The translations under genes were made by a program, and so were the position numbers. The notes beneath the pieces are model-generated. The model did no database searches. It saw only the letters and a list, made by a program, of their open reading frames with translations, and had not been told where the DNA came from. This document shows positions 9,436-19,964 of a stretch of 64,000 nt of DNA, in pieces. This DNA is from Lunularia cruciata. Its lineage: Eukaryota; Streptophyta; Marchantiopsida; Lunulariales; Lunulariaceae. The stretch is taken from NCBI GenBank assembly GCA_948567375.1, contig OX419757.1, positions 5,270,001-5,334,000 on the forward strand, in the 5' to 3' direction. The first letter of the stretch is position 1. Each line of letters opens with the position of its first letter.

Positions 9436-11253
9436 GTGAGAGAAAAAAAAAGAAAAAAAATGAGAGAAAAGAAAGATAGTGAGAGGTTAAGATGGGGAAA
9501 CTTACTTCCGGTTTTCTTTGGCAAGGATGGAGAAGATGTGGAGGCCTTTGTGAGAGACCTCAAGAGAGCTTTCATAGGAAACAATGAGAGGAGGAAGAAT
9601 GAGTGGGCCTCATTATTACCAGATTTCTTTGAGGATGCAGCACTTACATGGTATGAGTCAGAATACCAAAAGAGAGAGAGGAGAGATGGGGAAGAGGAGT
9701 CTTGGGAGACTTTGACTTTAGCACTCATTGAGAATTTTCTTCATGATGAGAGTTATGAGAGATTGATGAGTGAGGTTACATTTCTCAAGCAAGGAGATGG
9801 AGAGAAAGTGAGAGTCTATGTAGAAAGAGTGGAAAAGTTGGAGTCCAGATTTCGCATAGTGTTGAGGAAGGGTGGGGATGATGTGGAGACTACAATGATT
9901 GGCATAGGGGCCATGCTCACCAAGAATTTTGTGGGAGGGTTGAGACCACAAATTAGAAGCAAGGTGAGATATGAGAAACCTTCTTCCAAGGTTGAAGCTA
10001 TCAAGATCACAATTTGTATGGAGGAGAGTTTGGAAGGGGATGAGAGTGATTTGGTGGTGAAGGAGGTTGTGCATCCTCCTCAAGGCTACAAGTATGGTGG
10101 AACTTCTGATACTTTGGTGACAAGGGTTGCACCACAAGTAGAAGTTGCTCCAGTTCTTGCACCTCCACCAAAAGATCCACTCCAAACCATCACAGAACAA
10201 CTTGCGGATCTCAAGATCAATGTGGTGCAACTATGGAAGAAGAGAGAGGTGGATCAGAATGTACGGAGAGGGCCTAGGAGTTATGGAAACTATTCATATA
10301 GAGGAGGCCAACCAGCCAACAATTTTAATGATAGAAATTGTTTTGGTTGTGGAGGAAGAGGCTATATCCAAAGGAATTGCCCAAATTCCACTTACCATGG
10401 AGGAAAGGGTTATGAGGGAGCCAATAGAGGGAAAGAGAGAGGTGGTGAAACCCAAGTGGCTCCTAATCCCAACAAAGGTAAGGGGATATCATCCATAGAT
10501 GTGGTTGAGAGTAAGTATGAGAAGGGAGAGTGCTCAAACTCCAAAGGTCTTAATTTGGAGCTTTTGGCACAAGAGAAGAAGAGAGGTAGTTTTGCAAAGG
10601 ATGTTCACTCTTCTCAAGGATTTACTTCAAGCAATGATACTCCTATGTCTACTCGAAGCACTCCCACCTCAACACCATCAACAACAAAGCCTCCAAGGAA
10701 GAAGTTGGGGGTGGAGGACTTCTTGATCTCAAAGCAACAATGGAACTACAATGTGTTGGAGGATGTTGGTAGTCACAAGGCTAACATCACAATGGGCCAA
10801 TTAATTGCTTTGAACTCTACCTTGAGAAAGGAGCTTAGAGGTGGTTTGAGTTCTACAAGGAGCAAGAAGAAGAAGAAGGCAAAAGTTCCAGTATCAATGG
10901 GGGTGGTGGATGCCAAGCCAGCACCATGGGAGGCTTGTGAATATGCCTCCAAGATTGATGTGAGAGTGAATGGTCATAACATCAAGGATGCATTGGTTGA
11001 CGGAGGATCAGCAATGAATGCCATGTCAGAAAGGTTGATGAAGAAGTTAGGTATGATACCCTCAAGACCTTCAACATTTGTGGATAGCATGGCAAACAAG
11101 CAACAAGTTCAACCAGTAGGGGTGATGGATAAGGTGGTAGTTTTAGTTATGGGAGTTCAAAATCTCATAACTTTCCAAGTCTTGAAGGATTCAAGCTATG
11201 ACTTACTTCTTGGGAGGCCATGGTTGAGAGCAGCACGCACAACTGATCAATAG
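9436..11253 (+). CDS. gag-pro: A1 Gag-protease polyprotein
   Basis: A 605-codon open frame. Residues about 20-170 match the retrotransposon Gag domain (VEAFVRDLKRAF, AALTWYESE). A knuckle-like motif near 300-315 (CFGCGGRGYIQRNC) has Tyr where the metal-binding His should be. The middle is low-complexity (Ser/Thr/Pro and Lys runs). Residues about 505-545 carry the aspartic protease active-site phrase ALVDGGSAMNAM. LLLGRPWL lies close to the stop, as in plant Ty3 proteases. The frame ends at TAG (11251-11253). RT lies in another frame after a shift near 11340, so Gag-Pol would not be made as one protein now. Confidence 0.85.
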   Translation: MREKKRKKMREKKDSERLRWGNLLPVFFGKDGEDVEAFVRDLKRAFIGNNERRKNEWASLLPDFFEDAALTWYESEYQKRERRDGEEESWETLTLALIENFLHDESYERLMSEVTFLKQGDGEKVRVYVERVEKLESRFRIVLRKGGDDVETTMIGIGAMLTKNFVGGLRPQIRSKVRYEKPSSKVEAIKITICMEESLEGDESDLVVKEVVHPPQGYKYGGTSDTLVTRVAPQVEVAPVLAPPPKDPLQTITEQLADLKINVVQLWKKREVDQNVRRGPRSYGNYSYRGGQPANNFNDRNCFGCGGRGYIQRNCPNSTYHGGKGYEGANRGKERGGETQVAPNPNKGKGISSIDVVESKYEKGECSNSKGLNLELLAQEKKRGSFAKDVHSSQGFTSSNDTPMSTRSTPTSTPSTTKPPRKKLGVEDFLISKQQWNYNVLEDVGSHKANITMGQLIALNSTLRKELRGGLSSTRSKKKKKAKVPVSMGVVDAKPAPWEACEYASKIDVRVNGHNIKDALVDGGSAMNAMSERLMKKLGMIPSRPSTFVDSMANKQQVQPVGVMDKVVVLVMGVQNLITFQVLKDSSYDLLLGRPWLRAARTTDQ

Positions 11254-11345
11254 CACAAAGGGTACTTGAGGATTGGGCCATCAAACCATAGAGTAACTGT
11301 TCCTGTGACTAACACCACCATTCAGATACACCATCTTCTAATTAT

Positions 11346-12584
11346 TGGGAATCAGATTCTGAAGAAGGAGTTTTAGGTGTGGACACAAGCATGGAGGAGG
11401 AGACTTCCATGGAGGATGATGAATTTGAATTTGATTCAAATGTGTATCTCGTGTGTGCTATGGATTTTTCACCTAAGCCAGAGGTTTTGAAAGACCCAAA
11501 CAAATCACCATTGACACTTGAGGGGGTAGAGAGAAGGTTATCTACCCTCAAGTATGGTCCAAATGTTACCAAGGAGGAGAAGGTGAGATTTGAGGAGACT
11601 TTTTGCAAGTTCATCCATGTGTTTGCTTTTAGTTACAGGGATTTGAAGGAAGTCACCTTGGAGGAGCACAAGATAGAGGTGGAGTCACATGCAAGACCAA
11701 TCCGCCAAAAGCAACGTCTCATTAGCCCACCAATATCTTTGGTTGTGAAAGAGGAGATTGATAAGCTCAAGGAGGCTAGATTTATCTTTGAGGTAGAGAA
11801 TTCAAAATGGGTGTCTCCAATTGTCATTGTGAAGAAAAAGAATGGCAAGCTTCGGGTATGTGTGGATTACAAGAAGCTCAATGTTGTTACCAAGAAGGAC
11901 TACTACCCATTGCCATTCATTGATGAGATCTTGGAGGAGGTTGCAGGTCATGAGAGGTACAGTTTTGGAGATGGTTATAGTGGATATAACCAAATCAAGA
12001 TTGCACCCGAGCATCAACAACTCACCACATTCACCACACCTTGGGAAACTTACACTTTCAAAGTCATGCCTTTTGAGCTTTGTAATGCTCCAGCCACATT
12101 CCAACAATTCATGAACAAGGTATTTGAACCTTTCATTGGGAAATTTGTGAAAGACTTCATTGATGACTTTTGTGTCTATGGGAGCAAGGAGGAGCACTTT
12201 GAACACCTAATCAAAGTCTTGCAATGCTTGGATGAGGCAAATGCATCACTCAACCCAGAGAAGTGCATTTTTGGATGTGAAGAAGGTCTACTTTTGGGGC
12301 ACATCATTTCCAAGGATGGAATAGCAGTTGATCCTGAGAAGGTGAGGAAAATCTCAGACCTTCCATTCCATTCAAGCTTGAAAAAGTTACGCCAATTCTT
12401 GGGGATGGTTGGATACTATAGGAGGTTCATCTTCTCATTTTCCAACAAGGCTTATGCATTGACCATCTACATGAAGAAGGGTGTAGATTACATGGTGATT
12501 TTGGAGGACAAGGAGGCTCTCAAAGCTTTTGAGGAGCTCAAGCAATCCCTTGTTGTAGCTCCAATTCTTGCTAAACCTGATTAG
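11346..12584 (+). CDS. pol: A1 reverse transcriptase (frameshifted from gag, ends at TAG)
   Basis: An open frame of 401 codons from the ATG at 11379, with coding similarity beginning slightly upstream. It contains KKKNGKLRVCVDYKKLN (template-contact region), YPLPFIDEIL, GYSGYNQIKI, the intact catalytic FIDDF motif near 12160, and LLLGHIISKDGI (thumb side). This is the RNA-dependent DNA polymerase of the element and is well preserved. It is cut from RNase H by TAG at 12582-12584. Its Athila/Tat-like features agree with the tRNA-Asp primer site. Confidence 0.85.
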   Translation, partial: WESDSEEGVLGVDTSMEEETSMEDDEFEFDSNVYLVCAMDFSPKPEVLKDPNKSPLTLEGVERRLSTLKYGPNVTKEEKVRFEETFCKFIHVFAFSYRDLKEVTLEEHKIEVESHARPIRQKQRLISPPISLVVKEEIDKLKEARFIFEVENSKWVSPIVIVKKKNGKLRVCVDYKKLNVVTKKDYYPLPFIDEILEEVAGHERYSFGDGYSGYNQIKIAPEHQQLTTFTTPWETYTFKVMPFELCNAPATFQQFMNKVFEPFIGKFVKDFIDDFCVYGSKEEHFEHLIKVLQCLDEANASLNPEKCIFGCEEGLLLGHIISKDGIAVDPEKVRKISDLPFHSSLKKLRQFLGMVGYYRRFIFSFSNKAYALTIYMKKGVDYMVILEDKEALKAFEELKQSLVVAPILAKPD

Positions 12585-13013
12585 AGTAAGTCTTTCATCC
12601 TCTACACTAATGCTTCTAATGTAGCTATAGGATGCACTCTTAGTCAATTAGACCAAGATGGGCATGATCATCCAATAGCTTATGCTAGTAGGCAGATGGT
12701 TTCAGTAGAGAAGAACTACTCTGTCACAGAGAGAGAAGGGTTGGCAGTGATCTTTGGTCTCAAGAAGTTTAGACACTACTTGATTGGAGGGAAAGCCACC
12801 ATTGTCATGGATCACAAGGCTTTGAAGTACATCTTTAACAAGCCTAATGTTGAAGGGAGACTAGCAAGGTGGATGATACTCTTGTCTGAGTATGACTACA
12901 CCATTGAGATAGGCCAAGAAAGAAACATGCAAATGCTGATTTGTTATCTAGAGCCTATGATCATGATGGAGATGAGCCAGTGGATGATTCCTTCCCGGAT
13001 GAGGAGCTCATGA
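12585..13013 (+). pseudogene. A1 RNase H (frameshifted)
   Basis: Continues the RT frame after the TAG. LYTNASNVAIG corresponds to the first catalytic Asp block of Ty3 RNase H (usually YTDAS), here with Asn in place of Asp. Further blocks are HPIAYASRQM, TEREGLAVIFGLKKFR and MDHKALKYIF. A frameshift near 12930 moves the linker toward integrase into the frame of 12941-13129. Confidence 0.75.
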
Positions 13014-13129
13014 CAATCTCAGTCACTCAAGAGGTTCCAATGGAGTACAAGGAGATTGTGGATTTTGTGACAAGAAGTAACTATCCAAAAGGGATGCATG
13101 CTATAGGGAGAGGAAGGCCCTTGCAATAA

Positions 13130-14313
13130 GATCTAGACCTTACACAATGGTGGAGGATATTCTTTTTCACCAAGGAACAGATGGTCTACTTCAAAGAGCA
13201 GTGGGTAAGGAAGATTCTATCCTATTCATAAAGGAGTTTCATCAAGGTTTAGTATGTGGAGGTCACTTTGCAGGAAAGGTGATTGCTTTCAAGATTCTAG
13301 ATGCAAGTTACCATTGGAGAGGGATTTTCAAGGATTGTCTTGATTATTGCAAAACTTGTCATGTTTGTCAAGATTTTGCTTGAAAGTTTACATCCACTCT
13401 ACCACTTAGATCAATTCCATTGCTAGGACCTTTTGAGAAGTGGGGAATTGATTTTGTAGGTCCTCTCAATAGAACCCCAAGGAACGATCGGTACATTGTG
13501 GTAGTTACTGATCACCTTACCAAGTGGGTTGAGGCTAGACCATTGAGGGACAAGAATGAAGATGAAGTGGGTAGATTTCTTTATGAACGCATTATCATTA
13601 GGTTTGGATGCCCTTTGGAGTTGGTTTCTAATAGAGGAGGAGAGTTTACATGAAGCATTACTACAGCCATGCTACGACATTTCTCTACCACACATAGAGT
13701 AACTACATCCTATAAGCCAAATTCCAATGGCTTGGCAGAGAGAACCAATCAGACCTTGTGCATGATGTTGGCCAAAGATGCAAAAATGGAGGGGGCTAAA
13801 CATCATTGGGACAAGAGGATTCATGCAGTTTTGTGGGAGTATAGGACAACCATGAAGACTTCCACCGGATATTCTCTATTTCAATTGGTGTATGGTATTG
13901 AGTCTACCTTACCTATTCACTTTGATCTTCCTACGTTCCAAAGCATTCATAGGAGATTGAAGAAAGCACAAGGAGGTGATGCAGAGAAGTCAAGGAAGGA
14001 TCAACTCATGGAGTTGGAAGAGGCAAGAGCAGTTGCTATGGTTTGAGTGGAGCAAGCCCAAAGGAAACAAAAGGAGAGCTATGACAAGAGGCAAGGCAAG
14101 AAGAAGGTGGAGACTTTCAAAGAAGGTGATTGGGTAATGTTGTTTAATTCCATTCGATTCAAGAGAGTGCAAAAGAAGTTTTTGCCTAAGTACTTTGGAC
14201 CTTTCATAGTGGAGAAGGTGTGGGCCAATTACACCTATGATCTCAAGGAGTTGGGAGGAAGACACTTTGATAGGATTAACCATGATAAGTTGAAGATGTA
14301 CCATAGAAGGTAG
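13130..14313 (+). pseudogene. A1 integrase with three in-frame TGA stops
   Basis: One frame from about 13130 to the stop at 14313, interrupted by TGA at 13381, 13651 and 14044. The N-terminal zinc-binding part reads CGGHFAGK then CKTCHVCQ. The core has WGIDFVGP (first Asp). The second catalytic block reads SNRGGEFT, with Asn in place of the catalytic Asp. The Glu lies in GLAERTNQTL. The C-terminal part has KYFGPFIVEKV, a GPF-type module, and no chromodomain follows. At the third TGA, A2 retains CGA (27856 region), which shows a C-to-T change. Confidence 0.8.
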
Positions 14314-14349
14314 AGAGACCTTCACTTTGAGGACAAAGTGAAAACTTAG

Positions 14350-14361
14350 TCCGGGGGTAAG
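14350..14361 (+). other. A1 polypurine tract
   Basis: TCCGGGGGTAAG lies immediately before the 3' LTR (TGTAACACCC at 14362). The matching A2 sequence is TCTGGGGGTAAA before 28177. This is the expected plus-strand priming site. Confidence 0.7.
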
Positions 14362-15053
14362 TGTAACACCCATTTTTGCATGTGTGTGGTATTGTGATAT
14401 TTAGCTTGGTATTACAAGTACTTAAGAGATATTTTTTATATAGAGATAAAGGATCGTTCTATATTAGTCATGGTTAGCTAAATTTAGTCGTAGCTAAGAT
14501 AGAGTGGAATTTACTTTAGAGGAAGTAGAAAAGATGAGCACCACTATTTTGGATTTTAGTGTATTGACTTGGTATTATTCCTAAGTGTTTGGCTTTGAGG
14601 AAAGAGTTGAGAACTCTTGGGCCCACAAGCCTTTTTATTTTGGATTCTTCTTTAGTCCAAGGATAGCCCATGTGAAGGAATCCTTGACTTAGTGGTTAGG
14701 TCAAGATAAGACCACATGCTTAGGGGAATATGCCCATGTGAATGGATATTCCTTTCTACTTTTTGAATTTACTTGACTTTTAGTCTAGTAACTTGAGTTA
14801 CTTCGGTAATTAGTAACTTTGGTACATAATTATTTCACAAGTATATAAACAAGGGGTGAGGAGGTACTCATCATCCTTTCATTTGCAACTATCTCTCTTT
14901 CATTAAGTTCTCTAGTGAGCAATGTCTTGAGTCTTGGAGTGTTGGCCTTGGAGGAGTATGATGGAGTTGGGGTTCCTTGCCTTCTTAGTCCATGGTGCAC
15001 TATCATAATAGCCATTAGAGATTCATCTTGAGTGAGAGACAGGCCGGCTCACA
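14362..15053 (+). repeat. A1 3' LTR (692 bp)
   Basis: Starts TGTAACACCC and ends GGCTCACA, then GATC (15054-15057), matching the GATC before the 5' LTR. It carries the same TATA box (near 14842) as the other copies. Confidence 0.9.
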
Positions 15054-15057
15054 GATC

Positions 15058-15900
15058 ACCCATGTCCACTCCTTGTCTAGAGTATCTTGAATGGATTATA
15101 CATTTATATCAACCTCTTGCTTCATATGTATACAATCCTTATGGCCATTAACAATTGTGTCAATTCCTTAATGCAGATTTGGGTCTTTTCAACCTCTACA
15201 TTGAGGGCCTGCTTGTCCTTTGCACTTTGCTTGTTGAGAACCTTTAGTTCTCATTTGAGAGATGTCTCCTCCTCATTTCTAGCACTCAACTGCTCCTTAT
15301 GCTTCCTCTTTATGTCCTTCCCATGATGCTTGGACCTCCCTTTAATGGTTAGCAAATTGGAGTCCAATTGGAAGATTTTTTTGTCATGCTCATGATATTT
15401 CCTTCTTAATTAAGACTATCTCCTTGTCCTTGTCCTTCAACTTCTCTTCTTTGGCCACCTTGTAGTCCATAAATGCTTGTTTGCACTAGGAAATATCAAG
15501 GCAAAACTTTGCTTGGTATTGTTCTAGTAGGGTGTTGTTATGTTACCTCCACACCTTGTGGTTCATGGACAAGGCATCGCACTCCCCTCTTGCTTGTCAT
15601 AGCTCCATATCCTTATCGTTGAGAGCAGCCTCTAATTCACAAACTCATGATAAGTCAGCACCCAAGACCATTTCTCTTTTACTTGTCCAACTTGTAGGAG
15701 TTTGACCATGGTGAGAAATTCTTCCACTCACAACTCCAAACCCTCCTCTCAATGGCACAAGTTTAGGAGCCTCCAATTGATCTAGCTTTTGCTCTTGGTA
15801 TTGGTAATTCCCCTTGAGCTTACTAAGTTGAGCCTTTAGGCATGCAATGCTAGCATGAGCCTTGGTCATTGCCTTCTCTACTCCTAGCTTCCCCAAACAT
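15058..15900 (-). pseudogene. Family E2 coiled-coil N-terminal part, continuing beyond A1
   Basis: On the minus strand this reads as the partner of E1 about 580-1310, including KREMVLGADLS (E1: KEMVLSAKLS) and the 83-codon frame 15645-15896. Its left edge, ACCCATGTCCACTCC after GATC, continues the sequence broken at 3660/6539. The alignment to E1 near 1300-1330 bridges the gap. This proves that A insertions split one ancestral sequence. Confidence 0.6.
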
Positions 15901-17300
15901 CCTTCTGAATTTGATAGTGCAAAATTCTAGCTTCATAATTTTGTTATTTACATTTTTTTATGTTCAATCTGCAATTGCCTTTGTGTTCATGAATTTGATT
16001 CTATATTGGGGAACATGTACTGAGGATCTCCATTATCCTTAGCACATCATTGTCACTATTGTGTATGTTTTGTGATTGTTGGGTGGAATAGTTGTCAATT
16101 GGGCTATCCCATCCCATTGTGGAAATGCAGGAGTGGTATGGGGCAAGGAAAGTGACAATACAATCCTTGTATGGCTGGCCATTTACAAAGCATGGGGAGG
16201 TGATGTACTTGGGCTCTCATAGTGAGTCGTAGTTCCATTCAAGGATAGGAATCCCCTTTAGACATTTACTTTTGGAGATGGTTCAAAGGTGTGTCACTCC
16301 CACAAACCCTTTAGCCTCCTTTACATGTCACTTAGAGTTGGTTTATTAAAACATAAATGAGTGGGGTTTTAGTAAAATAGACCATATATGGGATCAATTG
16401 GACAATCCATAGAGGAGCATTGATTCCTTAGCAACCATTCAAGTATTTGCAATTTTCAATCATGCTATTTAACACATAGCCAAAGAAAAAGTGTGCCATA
16501 GCTTACTAGCCTTGTGCCACGTTGGCCTTGGGCACTAAAGTTCACAATAAAATCTTGTGGGAGGAAGAATTCTACTTCCTGTAGGGCACTTAGTCCATCT
16601 ATCCCATAGGAGTCTATTTGTCTTAATATACAAATCTTTGAGAATCTTGAGAGGTCTTTAAGCAATCTTTACTAGCCAAAATTAAGATTACCCCTCAAGG
16701 GAAGCAACTTCTCCTTAAATATTGGATCTTACCCTAAAAAAAATTCCTAACCTACCTTAAAACACTACATTAATTGCAGCTGCTGCTTATCCATACTATG
16801 ATGACCAATTAGATCTCCTCTCGTAGATGCTAGATCATCCTAACCTATCAACATGCCATTGATCTCTTATTAATTTCTTCTACTACTGTACATTCCCATA
16901 GATCTTCTCTTCCTACACACTATTCTTCTCATAGCATCCTGTATCAGACTTTTATGCTCCATGATAGTAGTGGTGAGGAACTCAAAGTAGGAATGCAAGT
17001 CTTGAGGTGCAAGATGGCAATCAAGCTTGACTAGGGTGTTGGATCCCCAGGTTTTCTAAAGAATTGAGGTGATACGTCAACCAGCCATGAAGGCTATGAG
17101 CATTGTAAAGTACCATATATAACAAAAAACTTAGCTAGTCACAAAGTTGTAGTGTAGCAACAAGGAATGCCTTCTGGGAAGAATAGAACATTCTCACTTG
17201 CATTATGACATATATGATATAGGTAACTACAAGGTTACAGACCTTTGGGGTGATGACCTTCTCATACTATGGCACACTCTTTTGCTATTGTGGCTGCTAT
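15901..17300 (-). repeat. Family E2 upstream part with segment X
   Basis: Minus-strand region upstream of the coiled coil. A 66-codon frame (16465-16665) is not recognised. About 16970-17270 is the inverted counterpart of 2340-2660. No other coding signal is visible. Confidence 0.4.
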
Positions 17301-18261
17301 TATGCAAGATCTTTCTTATATTTAAAATTGAGGAGGAAATTGTTGGAAGCAAGGAAAAGATGTAGGTTAACTAAAATAGAAGCACAAAGGCTCAAAAAAG
17401 TAGAGAAGTGTTGCATGAAAGGCTAACTTGAGAAAATGTACTAACATTGTATAAATAAAATAAAAAATAGAGAGAAGAGAATTAAAGAGAGGAATGCAAA
17501 ATCTAAACTTGTTCATTCGATGATTTTAGAACTGGCCAAAATAGGAAGAAGTCCCAAGGAGATTAAATGTATAATGTGTATATGCTTTGCAGTTGCTGTA
17601 GATGGGACATGTATCAAGAGCTATAGCAATAATCCAAAATGCAATATGCCCAAGCTATCATTCAGATTTCAAGTAAAAGTGATTATTGATAATGTTTGAA
17701 GGGAGAAGGAGAAGTTCAAGTGTTATTCATTGGTCAATTAGTTCAAGTGACAAGCAGAGATAGAGCAAGTGTCATAGTGATAGTGGAATTGTGCATAGTT
17801 CGAGTGACAATCAGGGTTGATCAAGCGGTAGTAGAATTGTGCAAGCAAGCATGCAATGTGGTGTGGATTAATTCAAATGACATGGGAGTGAAGTAAGTAT
17901 GTTTACTCTTCACCTAGGCTTTGTTTTAGATGGTTGCTTTGTAGTTTCTATAGATCTACATAATGCAATTGTTGTTTAGCAAAAGTAGCTGCTAAGGCAT
18001 TGATGGGGGTGGCATTGGAAGGAGAAAAATTATTGTGAGGGAGGTAGAATTTTATTTTAGGGTTTGACCTGACATATAAAAGGGAGCTTATTCTAATATG
18101 GTGGAGTTGGTGTAAGTGCAGAGAGTTCTCAAGTATTATCAATAGTGGTTTAGAATAGAATGAGGAGAAGGAATCAAGCAGAGGAAGGAGGATCCCATAG
18201 TATTAGGACATTCCTCCCAAGGTAAAAGATGGTCCTCTAGTGTAAGGTGAAAACCTGCATG
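17301..18261. other. No recognisable gene
   Basis: AT-rich sequence. A short plus frame (17696-17896) consists of Val-rich near-repeats of GTGACAA/CAAGT-like words and resembles no family I know. I see nothing else supportable here. Confidence 0.4.
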
Positions 18262-18835
18262 TGTAATATTCTGAGGACATGAGAACCCCCAAGAGAAACA
18301 CAAGAGAAAAAACACAAGACTTTAGCACTCAATACTCCGATGCCCCAAAGGAGCACATTGTCTTTATTATATAGCAAAGAGGATCCCCTCAAAAGGAGCT
18401 CCACCCTTGGATCAGATACATGGATTGGTGACAAATTAGCAAGCTCCTCCCTTAGATAGGTGACATGTTGATCCTTGTCCTATCTAGTTGGTCAAACCCA
18501 ATAGAATATTTGGAGAATCTTCTTGTAGGAAACTAAAAGCAGCATGAGTGAGATACCATTTGAAAGCTCTCAATGAGACAAATATAAGGGGAGAAAGCAA
18601 TGCCTCTTCTCAATGAGAGGAGGATCACTTCCATTTTTGGGGCCTAATTCATCCATTAAGGCCTTCAAAATTGCCTCTATATTTTTTGAGTGTTTTCACT
18701 GTCTGCCTTATTAGTATAAGTACTCTTTTAGTGACATCTCTATCTAATTTACTTAGACCATCACATATAATATCTTTTTAGAATTTCCATGCATATTTTC
18801 ACCTCTAGATAATATGTCTAGCTAATGGTATTACA
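18262..18835 (-). mobile_element. Solo LTR, family B
   Basis: A 574-bp reverse B LTR between TGTAATATT and GGTATTACA (plus-strand order). It includes the conserved TTTATTATATAGCAAAG, whose complement is the LTR TATA box. Flanks are GCATG and ACATA, which could be a decayed 5-bp target duplication with two G-to-A changes, but this is not proven. Confidence 0.8.
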
Positions 18836-19964
18836 ACATACAAGGGATATAAAGCTTAAGCACCTTGTATATTGTGGCTCTGATTTCTTGTATGGATGAT
18901 TGCTAGAATCAATGGATGATTATGAAACTTGTATGGATTGGTGTTCTTGTTAATAATTGCTAACATGTGACCTCACTGTAGGATGTCTTGTAGTCTTCAT
19001 ATAGTGTGTGGACTGGTGAGTAAAGAGTGATAACCGAGGAGGTCAACGCGCTCTCAAGTGTGACATACCTATGAACCATCTCCAAGGTTAAGTGTCTTAT
19101 GGTAGACTTTGCCCCGCCATATGACTACTTGCGCTATGGGAATCTTGCCCATAGTTCCTCTTCTAGCCTAGAAAAGGAGTGGTTGTGTAAGGCTTATCCC
19201 ATAAATCCGTTGTCCCTTGGCCAAACTATGTGTTAGGTCACATCCACTTACACTTTTGGCACTATTATTGGCTGCCTTGCGTGTTGTATCCACTCCCTTC
19301 TACAACTCACATTGGCCGCTGATATTCACTACCACTCTACAAGGATGTGACTCTTTTTTGTTTGGGGGAATCATTCCCTCCCATGTTAAGAAGAATGCCA
19401 ATTTTTAATTGAGTGAAGCATTACTTCTCATATCTACAATGCCACCATTGGTTTGGAGGACACAATACCTCTATGGAGGACATAGTATCTCTTGGTTTGG
19501 GGGACACAATACCATTGTATTACCTATGTGCATTTTACATGCATTTCCAAAGGCTAGCTTGATGTTTCACAAGGAGATGATTACATTGGCATCTACCGGC
19601 CAAGGGATTCCAAATAAAATGGAAATTGTGTAGGCACATGCATATTCATTATCAAGTAATTGATCAAGAAGGTCTGCTTTCCTATGAGTGTGCAAAATTT
19701 GGTTAACACTCCAAGGGGGTAATGTTGTCATTCATAAGTCATACAAAGAAGGGTGGTTGTCTTCATTATATCTGTCAGCTCTAAAGTTTCCATCACGCCC
19801 TTAGTGGTGATGTTTATCAAGGATGTTGACTCAATGTGGTAGTTGGGAATAATGCTTCCTTGGATGGTTATAGGTCATGGACCTTGGTGTACAGCACGTG
19901 ATGATCACATGGGATTTCCTCAACCAAGGCAGTATGTGGGATGCACATAGTTGGAGGTAATGGA
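18836..19964. other. Unassigned sequence with short imperfect repeats
   Basis: No domain recognised. At about 19450-19520 the words GGAGGACA and GACACAATACC recur three times with small changes, a local imperfect repeat. Codon-like signal is absent. The region borders a minus-strand Ty3 remnant. Confidence 0.35.

Larger units (their letters stand above)
7237..15053 (+). mobile_element. Ty3/gypsy retrotransposon A1, OTA (Athila/Tat-like) type
   Basis: A 7.8-kb element flanked by GATC (7233-7236 and 15054-15057). The order is LTR, tRNA-Asp-like primer site, leader ORF, gag-protease, RT, RNase H, integrase with a GPF-type C-terminus, polypurine tract, LTR. RT precedes integrase, so it is Ty3-type. 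There is no chromodomain. The RT phrase DGYSGYNQI and the integrase phrase GGHF point to the Athila/Tat-like clade. It is broken by several stops and frameshifts. The two LTRs look roughly 97% identical by eye. It interrupts the minus-strand E2 coiled-coil sequence. Confidence 0.9.

Noticed and set aside
9718-10230. A 170-codon minus-strand frame
   Set aside because: It lies wholly opposite the A1 gag frame, which has clear Gag homology. Its composition is that of a reverse shadow.
7237-15053. Possible env-like third ORF downstream of A1 integrase
   Set aside because: Only about 50 bases separate the integrase stop (14313) from the 3' LTR, leaving no room for an envelope gene.
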